Under the pieces are notes generated by a model that was not told where the DNA came from, searched no databases, and was given only the letters and a program-made list of their open reading frames with translations. A stretch of 64,000 nt of DNA from Streptomyces composti (GTDB lineage Bacteria; Actinomycetota; Actinomycetes; Streptomycetales; Streptomycetaceae), in NCBI RefSeq assembly GCF_012034205.1, contig NZ_JAATEM010000033.1:1-64000 (forward strand), read 5' to 3'. This document shows, piece after piece, positions 19,001 to 25,369 of this stretch (positions are counted from its first letter, which is position 1; every line of letters begins with the position of its first letter). The position numbers and the translations under genes are program-made.

Positions 19001-19070
19001 CGCTCGCACGGCACCGCTCGCACCGCAGCCCTCGCACAGCACCGCTCGCACAGCACCGCTCGCACCACCG
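19001..19070. repeat. Imperfect ~14-bp tandem repeat
   Basis: Five imperfect copies of a CGCTCGCACAGCAC-like unit (13-15 bp), directly upstream of the next small gene. The unequal unit lengths argue against coding. Confidence 0.7.
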
Positions 19071-19080
19071 AGAGAGCCCG

Positions 19081-19590
19081 ATGCACCACCGTCCCCGAGT
19101 GCCGGCCATGTCACTCGCCCGCCTCGTCCTCACCTCCGGCAGAGCGGTGCACCTCGCCGAACTGCACATGTCCTCGACCTACGGCGGACCGCTCGCCGCC
19201 TACCCCTGCCGACCGGTCAACGACGACAGGATCCGCCAGCTGCTCGTCGCCGCCGAACAGGCCTACCCCGGTGCCCCGGTGCATCTGATCCCGCCGCAGC
19301 GTGAGTACCCCGACCAGTACCCGGGCTCCTCCGGCCCCGTGGAGGTCCTCCCCGCCGTCGCCTGCCTCGGCAGCTTCCGCTCCGAGCCCGTCCGCCCCGC
19401 CCGCCACCACGCCCGGTACCGCTCCCGCCTCACCGTCGTCTGGTTCCAGCCGACCGCCCGCACCCCCTCGTGCTGCGCCGCGGAGCCCGCGCTGCAGGCG
19501 CTGCGGGAGCTGAGGGAGCTGCCCTGGGAAGGGCTGGCGGTGGACGAGGAGATCCCCCTCGCGTACCGGCCCGTTGAGGAGATCCTGTGA
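19081..19590 (+). CDS. Conserved hypothetical protein
   Basis: 169-aa soluble protein, not recognised. The core reads SSTYGGPLAAYPCRPVNDDRI, followed by a helix with paired acidic and basic residues and VHLIPPQREYP, as in hypothetical proteins I recall from streptomycetes. The middle holds a beta-rich segment (RSRLTVVWFQP). No signal peptide or membrane helix. The second ATG at 19108 (MSLARLVL) may be the real start; neither has a strong ribosome-binding site. The next small gene follows 42 bp downstream. Confidence 0.7.
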   Translation: MHHRPRVPAMSLARLVLTSGRAVHLAELHMSSTYGGPLAAYPCRPVNDDRIRQLLVAAEQAYPGAPVHLIPPQREYPDQYPGSSGPVEVLPAVACLGSFRSEPVRPARHHARYRSRLTVVWFQPTARTPSCCAAEPALQALRELRELPWEGLAVDEEIPLAYRPVEEIL

Positions 19591-19632
19591 CGGCGACGGC
19601 ACGGTGCACGGGCGCTCACTAGGGTGCGCCCC

Positions 19633-19917
19633 ATGACCACCGTGGCGACGGGCATGACAGCCCAACAGGTCAGGCAGCTGCTCGGCAAACCTTCGCACTC
19701 GGTCGACGACAACGAATACCTGGCCCTGTACTCGAGCCGCCGCAGGCTCGGCTTCCTCCGCCGGCGGCGGAAGAACCGCTCCGAGGCCTGGGTCTACGCG
19801 GACACTCCGCAGGTCGGCCTCGCCACCTGGATCCACTTCGCCGCGGGGCGGGTCGAGAAGGTCGTCGTCGGCCCGCTGACCGCCGACGGCCGGCGCGGTC
19901 CCTCCGACGAGGACTGA
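19633..19917 (+). CDS. Small SmpA/BamE-like domain protein
   Basis: 94-aa cytosolic protein. The first 25 residues (VATGMTAQQVRQLLGKPSH) match the opening of the SmpA/OmlA-BamE fold, where a GmT..V..LLG.P helix-turn begins a small alpha-beta sandwich. The rest (AWVYADTPQVGLATWIHFAAGRVEKVVVGPL) supplies the strands. No lipobox, so it is not an outer-membrane lipoprotein as in proteobacteria. ATG 19633 is preferred over an in-frame GTG nine bases upstream. Confidence 0.68.
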   Translation: MTTVATGMTAQQVRQLLGKPSHSVDDNEYLALYSSRRRLGFLRRRRKNRSEAWVYADTPQVGLATWIHFAAGRVEKVVVGPLTADGRRGPSDED

Positions 19918-19948
19918 GGCCGCAGTCCCTGCTCGGGTCCGGCGTCAG

Positions 19949-20263
19949 TCACTGCACGGACCCCAGCCCGGAAACCAGCATCGCCCCACCCACGAGCACC
20001 ACCAGCTGCACGATCCCCGGGATACGCCACCCCAGCGCGAGCAGTCCCCCACCCGTGAGCACACCACTGCCCAGCAGGAACCACGAGGCATCCGAGGCCG
20101 CCTCCGCCGCCCCCGATGACGCCCCGTCGCCCTCATAGCTGTCGGCCCACCCGGCGATCCCGACCCCGAACACCGCCCAGGCAATGAGCATCAGGTCGGC
20201 GACGACCAGCATCACGCTCGCCCAGACCTGCACCCCGGTCGACGGCTCATCCCCCCGTCTCAT
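19949..20263 (-). CDS. Small membrane protein
   Basis: 104 aa with three hydrophobic helices (about residues 14-38, 58-75 and 80-98) separated by a polar Glu/Ser/Ala loop. Starts at the ATG at 20261-20263 with GGGTGGGC upstream. No recognised domain. Convergent with the BamE-like gene. Confidence 0.65.
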   Translation of the reverse strand: MRRGDEPSTGVQVWASVMLVVADLMLIAWAVFGVGIAGWADSYEGDGASSGAAEAASDASWFLLGSGVLTGGGLLALGWRIPGIVQLVVLVGGAMLVSGLGSVQ

Positions 20264-20348
20264 GCCCACCCGTCCCGTCCCCTCCGCCGAAGCTCGCCAA
20301 GTCCCCCAGCCAGAGTGGCGTTGCCGTGACCACGGCACATGAGTACGG

Positions 20349-20954
20349 CTACTCAGATGGGCCCCGTGTGCTCGCCTCCCCCTGCTCCGCGACCGCCCTC
20401 CTGTAGTGGTCGCACCGGGTGAAGTCCGCGTGGTCGCAACCGAGGGCGCATTCGATCAGGTCGAGGGAAGCCTGCGCCGCCGCGATGCGAGCGCGCAGCG
20501 CCTCGGCCTCCGCACTCAGGATGTCCCGGCGCCTGGCGGGATCACCGGCCGCGATCAGCGCGCGGATGGTGCTGAGGGACAGCCCCGCCTTCTTGGCCCG
20601 CAGGATGACGGCGACGCGAGTGAGGTCGTCGCTTCCGTAGCGGCGCCGGCCTGCGGAGTCACGGGCGGGAGTCAGCAGCCCCGTCGCCTCCCAGTGCCGC
20701 AGGACGTGCGCGGCCAGCCCGAAGCGTTCGGCGAGGGCGCCGATGCTCATGGACGCGCTCATGGACGTATGCACGGGCGTATGCGCGGACGCATCCCCAG
20801 ACGTCTCCACGGACGTCTCCATGGACGTCTCCACGGACGTCTCCACGGACGTCTCCATGGACGTCTCCACGGACGTCTCCATGGACGTCTCCATGGACGT
20901 CTTCATGGACGCGCCCGCGCGATCCTCCGGCATCCCGTTCTCGCTTGACCTCAT
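20349..20954 (-). CDS. MerR family regulator with repeat-encoded N-terminus
   Basis: The core begins at MSIGALAERFGLAAHVLRHWE (codon at 20745-20747) with the MerR winged HTH, then a dimerisation coiled coil (EAEALRARIAAAQASLDLIE). The C-terminus carries Cys residues (ECALGCDHADFTRCDHY) that could bind a metal or act as a redox sensor. Up to 65 residues precede the HTH. They are encoded by a 12-bp repeat as (M/V)ETS units, each containing a GGAG followed six bases later by ATG or GTG, so the true start is ambiguous. Divergent from a methyltransferase whose start is 28 bp away; it probably controls that gene and itself. Confidence 0.82.
   Translation of the reverse strand: MRSSENGMPEDRAGASMKTSMETSMETSVETSMETSVETSVETSMETSVETSGDASAHTPVHTSMSASMSIGALAERFGLAAHVLRHWEATGLLTPARDSAGRRRYGSDDLTRVAVILRAKKAGLSLSTIRALIAAGDPARRRDILSAEAEALRARIAAAQASLDLIECALGCDHADFTRCDHYRRAVAEQGEASTRGPSE
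20749..20904. repeat. 12-bp minisatellite, 13 units
   Basis: Eight near-identical units ATGGACGTCTCC/ACGGACGTCTCC (20809-20904), preceded by five degenerate units. On the minus strand each unit reads GGAGACGTCC(A/G)TG, a ribosome-binding-like GGAG plus a start codon in frame with the MerR gene. A unit length of 12 keeps the frame at any copy number. Confidence 0.9.
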
Positions 20955-20967
20955 GCCGACATCAAGT
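20945..20967. promoter_or_regulatory. MerR-type operator/promoter candidate
   Basis: CTTGA and its complement TCAAG flank a 13-bp spacer. TTGACC on the plus strand could be a -35 element of the methyltransferase promoter, and the site overlaps the longest possible MerR start. Long-spacer dyads near -35 are typical of MerR targets. No convincing -10 is visible. Confidence 0.45.
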
Positions 20968-20982
20968 CACACCCTGACCCGC

Positions 20983-21744
20983 ATGAGCGAGCAGAAGACC
21001 GAGGAAACGGCCGGACTCGTCGCACGCCTCGACGCGCTGGACCGGCTGCCGGGCAGCACGGCACTGCGGGTCCGCTCCTACGACCTGCTCGCCGCCGGCC
21101 CCGGCACGAAGGTGGTGGACGTGGGCTGCGGCGCCGGACGAGCCGTGGCGGAACTGGCCGAACGGGGCGCGAAGGCCCTGGGCATGGACCCGGACGAGCA
21201 CATGATCGCCATCGCCCGCAGCCGGTGGCCCGAGGCGGACTTCCACCTCGCGGACGCGTACGAGCTGCCGCTGCCGGACACGTCGGTGCACGCCTACCGG
21301 GCCGACAAGGTGTTCCACGAACTGGCCGACCCCGCCCGCGCCTTGGCCGAAGCCCGCAGGGTGCTCGCGCCCGGCGGGCGGATCGTGCTGGTCGGTCAGG
21401 ACTGGGACACCCTCGTCATCGATTCCGACGACCCGGCCCTCACCCGCACCATCGTGCACGCCCGCGCCGACCTGGTCAGCAGCCCGCGCGCCGCCCGCCG
21501 GTACCGCAACCTGCTCCTGGACGCCGGCTTCGACGACGTGACGGCCGAGATACGGACCGACGTGTTCACCGGACCGGAGATGCTGCCCCTGCTCACCGGG
21601 CTGTCCAGAGCGGCCCGCTCCGCAGGTGCCGTCACATCCGAGCAGGCGGACCGCTGGCTCACCGAGCAACGTGCCCGGGCGGAGACCGACCGTCTCTTCC
21701 TCGCCCTGCCGATGTTCATCGCCGCGGCGACCGCTCCCCGATAG
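20983..21744 (+). CDS. SAM-dependent methyltransferase
   Basis: 253-aa class I methyltransferase. Motif I VVDVGCGAGRAVAEL (about residues 45-59), the acidic ribose-binding residue in LGMDPDEHM, motif II/III around FHLADAYELPLPD and the LAPGGRIVLVGQDW post-motif are all present. It resembles the small-molecule (UbiE/ArsM-like) methyltransferases. The start is taken at MSEQKTEE, with no clear Shine-Dalgarno, possibly leaderless. Divergent from the MerR regulator, which suggests inducible expression by its ligand. The substrate is unknown. Confidence 0.86.
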   Translation: MSEQKTEETAGLVARLDALDRLPGSTALRVRSYDLLAAGPGTKVVDVGCGAGRAVAELAERGAKALGMDPDEHMIAIARSRWPEADFHLADAYELPLPDTSVHAYRADKVFHELADPARALAEARRVLAPGGRIVLVGQDWDTLVIDSDDPALTRTIVHARADLVSSPRAARRYRNLLLDAGFDDVTAEIRTDVFTGPEMLPLLTGLSRAARSAGAVTSEQADRWLTEQRARAETDRLFLALPMFIAAATAPR

Positions 21745-22061
21745 GAGAACGACCCCGGCCGTCCGTTCAGGCCAAGGCCGTTGTCACGTCTTGTCGCGGG
21801 GAGGCGGCGGGATGTGAACCCACGGTCGTGTTGCCACGACGACGGTTGGCAAGACCAGCTCGCTTCTTACAGCCGGACACTCTCTGACCTGCAGAATTGC
21901 TACGCCGAGCCGCACAGTCCTGCTTGGCGCCCCTCAACGCCGCCCGGCCAGTGACCCTTCTCACTCGCACTTTACAACCGCATGAGCTGCACAGAAGATC
22001 GCCTTTGCCATCAGCGCTGACCACGCTGGTGAAGATCATTCAATCGAAAACAGGGGGAACG
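21745..22061. other. Intergenic region holding the left island junction
   Basis: No gene. Contains the partial tRNA-Ser copy (21800-21856), then about 200 bp of lower-GC DNA leading into the secreted-protein gene. Confidence 0.6.
21800..21856 (-). repeat. Imperfect copy of the tRNA-Ser(TGA) 3' half (putative att)
   Basis: 57 bases align, without gaps, with the first 57 bases (plus-strand order) of the tRNA-Ser(TGA) gene at 25220, with five mismatches. It covers the 3' acceptor strand, T-arm, variable arm and part of the anticodon arm, then diverges. Same orientation as the intact tRNA. This is the usual footprint of integration at a tRNA 3' end. Confidence 0.8.
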
Positions 22062-23045
22062 TTGCTCCGAACAACGCCGCGTCGACATCCACTCGCAGGG
22101 ATCGGGGCAATCACGGCGGCTGCTCTGGTTGCGACCACCGCTCCGGCCATCGCCGCTGACGGTCCGTCATCACCTTCCGTCGAGCAGGCCGCGGTTGTCG
22201 TGGAACGCGCCACAGGCACGGAAGATCTTGCCCCGTCGCACGAGCGGTCGGATGCCGCCGCGCAAGCGACCATCGAGCGTGACGCGGAGTCCGTGACCAT
22301 CACAGCTCCGGCCAAGGCCACCGGCGGAGTGGAGGTGGGAAACAACAGCGGTGACCGGGTCTCGCTCACGTTGGCCGGCGCCAAGGCTGTGAGCGGCGTC
22401 AAGGCAGGCAGCGGCACTGTGGTCTATCCGGACGCCGCTTCCTCCGTGGACCTCGCCGTCCAGCCGACGCGCGACGGCTCCGTCCGGACGCTCGTCACAC
22501 TCAAGAGCAGTGCGGCCTCCACCAAGCACCGGTTCGAGCTCGATCTCCCGGACGAGACCTGGCTGCGCCCGAAGGACGACGGCGGGTTCGACATCATCGA
22601 GGCAGGAGAGGGAGGGGAGGAGTCGGTCGCCGGCTCCATTGCCGCCCCTTGGGCGAAGGACGCGCAGGGTCGGCCCGTGCCGACTCGCTACACGGCAGAC
22701 GGTCACACCCTTCTCCAAGAGATCTACACGGCCCCGGACACGGCCTTCCCGGTGGTGGCAGACCCGAAGATCACCTTCGGCTGGGGCGTCTACATCAACA
22801 TGTGGGGGCATGAACTCGGTGCGACTGCCCTGGCGGTCGGCTTCGGCGCGGAAGTCGGCCTGGCCTACATCTGCGGCAAAGCGAGGCTCGTACTCGGCAC
22901 CGCCTGCGGCCTCGCCATCGGCGGCAAGGTGCTCTTCCCGACGTACGAGGCGGTGAAGAAGCTCAAGCCTAAGAAGTGTTACCAGAACAAGTTCGGTTCC
23001 AAGCGCAAGTGGAAGATCGTCAGTGACAAGAACTGCAAGTACTGA
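22062..23045 (+). CDS. Secreted protein with small hydrophobic/basic C-terminal domain (bacteriocin-like candidate)
   Basis: 327 aa, TTG start with GGGGGAAC just upstream. Signal peptide about 1-31 (ITAAALVATTAPAIAA). Residues ~40-230 form a beta-rich domain (VVYPDAASSVDLAVQPTRDG, FELDLPDETWLRP) of the kind seen at the N-terminus of Streptomyces secreted polymorphic proteins. After FPVVADPKITFGWG comes a distinct ~85-residue tail: Gly/Ala-rich hydrophobic helices with Cys (YICGKARLVLGTACGLAIGG), then a Lys-rich end with two Cys (CYQNKFGSKRKWKIVSDKNC). That carrier-plus-short-tail layout is typical of secreted toxins or bacteriocins. A 57-aa membrane protein gene follows at once. Function is inferred. 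Confidence 0.7.
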   Translation: MLRTTPRRHPLAGIGAITAAALVATTAPAIAADGPSSPSVEQAAVVVERATGTEDLAPSHERSDAAAQATIERDAESVTITAPAKATGGVEVGNNSGDRVSLTLAGAKAVSGVKAGSGTVVYPDAASSVDLAVQPTRDGSVRTLVTLKSSAASTKHRFELDLPDETWLRPKDDGGFDIIEAGEGGEESVAGSIAAPWAKDAQGRPVPTRYTADGHTLLQEIYTAPDTAFPVVADPKITFGWGVYINMWGHELGATALAVGFGAEVGLAYICGKARLVLGTACGLAIGGKVLFPTYEAVKKLKPKKCYQNKFGSKRKWKIVSDKNCKY

Positions 23046-23051
23046 GGGGTC

Positions 23052-23225
23052 ATGAGAAACCACGTAGCGGCGCTGGTCATTGCGGTCGTGAGCGTGCTCT
23101 GCGCGCTGGTGCTGCGCACGGTTGACGCGCCCGTGTGGGCGTTCGTCCTTGTGGGAGCCGTCATTGCCACATGCATCGGCGCCGCCGCCCTCCGTCGCCG
23201 GGCGAACGGGGACCGGACGCGGTGA
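23052..23225 (+). CDS. 57-residue two-helix membrane protein (candidate immunity/partner)
   Basis: Small gene starting six bases after the upstream stop, with GAGGGG overlapping that stop as ribosome-binding site. The protein MRNHVAALVIAVVSVL.. has two hydrophobic helices (about residues 5-22 and 28-48) and a basic tail RRRANGDRTR. Tight coupling to the secreted-protein gene and a shared terminator suggest a functional pair. An immunity protein is one possibility; an export helper is another. Confidence 0.7.
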   Translation: MRNHVAALVIAVVSVLCALVLRTVDAPVWAFVLVGAVIATCIGAAALRRRANGDRTR

Positions 23226-23281
23226 CACAGCCGAAGCCGGCCGCGCCGCGCGGGTAAGCATAGGACTGCGCCCCATCAGGA

Positions 23282-23323
23282 AGGCCCCCTCTGCGCTGCG
23301 TCTCGAGAGTGCGGAGGGGGCCT
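23282..23323 (+). terminator. Terminator after the secreted/membrane gene pair
   Basis: 10-bp perfect stem AGGCCCCCTC / GAGGGGGCCT (23282-23291 and 23314-23323), extended by further pairing inside, 57 bp after the 57-aa gene stop. Confidence 0.75.
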
Positions 23324-23597
23324 GCGCCTGCAGGGACAGCAACGAGCGGATCGCGGAGCTGGAACAGGAACAGGAACAAGAAGACCTCACCGACCGCATC
23401 GCCACCACGCCACGGTCTACCTGGTGTCCCTCGCGGTGCGGTCCACGCACGGCCGGGGCGGCTGCCTGACCGACGCCCACGGCGCCCGGCGGTTCGCGGC
23501 GGCGCAGGCCAAGGGCGAGACCGCCCACCACTGCGAGGACGCGAAGCGTGCTGACGGCGCACCCAGCTCACCGGAGAGTTGCCGCTGCCGGCCAGGG
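23324..23597. other. Decayed DNA inside the island
   Basis: Short open pieces only, such as SNERIAELEQEQEQEDLTDRI, a Glu-rich helix. No intact gene is recognisable. Confidence 0.5.
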
Positions 23598-23945
23598 ACA
23601 GGGACGGCAAGGGCATCCCGCAAGCGGCCCGACCGCGTGGCGGCCTAGCAGCTCCGCTGGCGGGCGGGCCACCGGCCCTTCTCCAAGAGTGACAAGATCA
23701 AGGCTCAGGATGACGGTCGGTGCTCGGAGCTGCTGACCGCTCTGCGCAACCTGAACAGTTCGACACGGAAACCGGCCTGCCCGCCTCGGAGGTGCAGGCG
23801 CTCAACTCCACCACGTGGTATGCCCATACGCGCACGTACGCGGAGATGAAGTGGCCCGGCGCCTCGGCCAAGCACCGTGCGAGCATCGCTGACACGCTGG
23901 CCACCATCACGCCGAAGCCGGTCAAGGACAACCGAAGGGGGTCTG
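23598..23945 (+). pseudogene. int: Broken tyrosine-recombinase (integrase) N-terminal fragment
   Basis: Two reading frames together give the N-terminal part of a Streptomyces integrase: ASRKRPDRVAA, an in-frame TAG (23646-23648, replacing an expected Tyr codon), QLRWRAGHRPFSKSDKIKA then ELLTALRN. After a one-base shift near 23750 comes EQFDTETGLPASEVQ, then ALNSTTWYAHTRTYAEMKWP and AKHRASIADTLATITP. The catalytic C-terminal domain (R..HxxR..Y) is absent. Two disabling lesions plus truncation make it inactive. Its presence between the tRNA gene and the tRNA fragment supports an integrated element. Confidence 0.75.
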
Positions 23946-24157
23946 CCCCTGAGGGTCGTAGGCAATGCCGCCATCACAGGCATGAGACCCGCGATCGCGG
24001 CTGCGGTGAGCTGCAAGATGATCAACCTGTATTAGGTCAACGCCCCGGGGCTTTTCGGTCGTACTCACCTACTCAAGCGGATCACCGCCCAGCTGCGCAG
24101 ACTGGTACATGGAGGAAGCCGTCTCGTACACCATCCGGCCCTGAACCGGGGGAACTT

Positions 24158-24732
24158 GTGATCGTCCGGCGATACCTGCACAAAGATGACGAACTAACCC
24201 AGCACCTCACCCGCAAGCTCAACACTCCACTGACCTGGCCGGAAGGCGGAGGGCTGAACACAGAGCACGTCGCGGAGATCGCCGCCGCGGCAGCCTGCGA
24301 CATCGCGTACAACCACGCAGCCAACGGCCATCTGGCGGACCTCTTCGCCGCTCTTCCCCTGCCAGGCACCACCGAAGGGCGTGAGTTCTGGCATTCGCTC
24401 AGGGAGGCGGGAGGCATGGCCGCTCTGAACATTGACCCCGCCAACGCGGGTGCCCCTTCTTCAACTATCTGGTCAACGGAAACGAAGGAGGCATCGCCGG
24501 CCGCGTGCTCAGCTTCCTGGGAGAACTCGACGACCAGCAGCGCGAGGCCGTGGCCGAAGTCATAGGCGGCGCACTGGAGCACAACACCTTCGCGGCGGGG
24601 AGCCGTTATCTCGGCGAATTGTGGCTGCGTGACGCCGAGACCACTGCCTGGCATGTCCTGCTCGCCAGTCGGCGGACGCACGAGACAGAGGAAGACCGCG
24701 AGCGATTCTTCGAAGCGTGGGGGAACGCCTGA
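24158..24732 (+). pseudogene. Frameshifted hypothetical protein gene
   Basis: GTG start after CCGGGGGAACTT. Frame 1 runs VIVRRYLHKDDELTQHL to ALNIDPANAGAP. Loss of one C in a C-run near 24454 moves the sense to frame 2, FFNYLVNGNEGGIAGRV to ERFFEAWGNA, ending at 24732. Restored, it would give about 190 aa of soluble, mostly helical protein, for which I recognise no family. Either a true one-base deletion or a homopolymer sequencing error. Confidence 0.6.
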
Positions 24733-25165
24733 GCGGTGTCGCAGCGCAGCAGCCCTCCCTCAGCTGGGTGGGCTGCACTCCATCGTCAGATGTGCCACTG
24801 CCCCTCACCGCGGCCAGCTCGGTCGTCCAGCGTGAACCTCCGCTCGACAAACATGTACGCCGCCGAGGGGAGATATGCCGGCGCGGTGCGGTCCGTGAAT
24901 CCGTGGTCCGCCGTTCACCGCGTTGCCTTCGCGGGCTGTCGTCCCTCGTTCGTCGTCCACGCATCCAGCCGAAGCCATTGGGCTCCGCGGCCGGACGCCC
25001 TGTCCCCGGCAGTCGGGCAGGCGGCCACCAAGTTTCTGATGGGCGTACTCCCAGCCACTCGCTCGGGCGCAGGGAGAGCAGCCCTGAGGCTGGTCCACGG
25101 ATGGCCCATACGCACTGGTCAGCACTGGGATACGGGCGAGAAAGGGTGAGCAGCTTGCACGCCGC
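24733..25165. other. No supported gene
   Basis: Right end of the island. Open frames on both strands are low-quality, with Arg/Ser/Pro composition, no start signal and no recognisable domain. Confidence 0.5.
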
Positions 25166-25194
25166 AGGGGTGCTCCGGCGACCGGAGCACCCCT
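25166..25194. terminator. Terminator downstream of tRNA-Ser(TGA)
   Basis: 13-bp perfect stem AGGGGTGCTCCGG with a three-base loop, 25 bases beyond the 3' end of the minus-strand tRNA. Confidence 0.85.
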
Positions 25195-25219
25195 TCTGAC
25201 CAGGACGTCTCTGACTTGC

Positions 25220-25305
25220 GGAGGCGGTGGGATTTGAACCCACGGTCGTGTCGCCACGACGACGGTTTTCAAGACCGTTCCCTTAGGCCGCTCGGGCACA
25301 CCTCC
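25220..25305 (-). tRNA. tRNA-Ser (TGA)
   Basis: 86-nt type II tRNA, minus strand, with acceptor GGAGGTG../..CGCCTCC, anticodon loop CTTGAAA between ACGGT and ACCGT (anticodon TGA), a long variable arm and T-loop TTCAAAT. Its 3' half is partly duplicated at 21800-21856, so it is the probable integration target of the neighbouring island. Confidence 0.96.
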
Positions 25306-25369
25306 TCGCGCCGGACCGTGATCGGCGGCGCGGGGTCAAGAGTAACGGGTCGGCCGGGGCGCGGTGGGG

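Noticed and set aside
20749..20904. Possible CRISPR array
   Set aside because: Repeats are contiguous 12-bp units with no spacers, and there are no cas genes in the window.
20743..20982. Upstream extension of the methyltransferase frame (MDVSTDVS repeats)
   Set aside because: Encoded by the minisatellite on the strand opposite the MerR gene; the methyltransferase fold begins after MSEQKTEE.
24717..25199. 160-aa plus-strand frame at the right end of the island
   Set aside because: No start signal or family resemblance, composition typical of non-coding GC-rich DNA, and it runs through the tRNA terminator.
21800..25305. Active integrative element or prophage
   Set aside because: The integrase is truncated and mutated, and no replication, transfer, capsid or terminase gene is seen.
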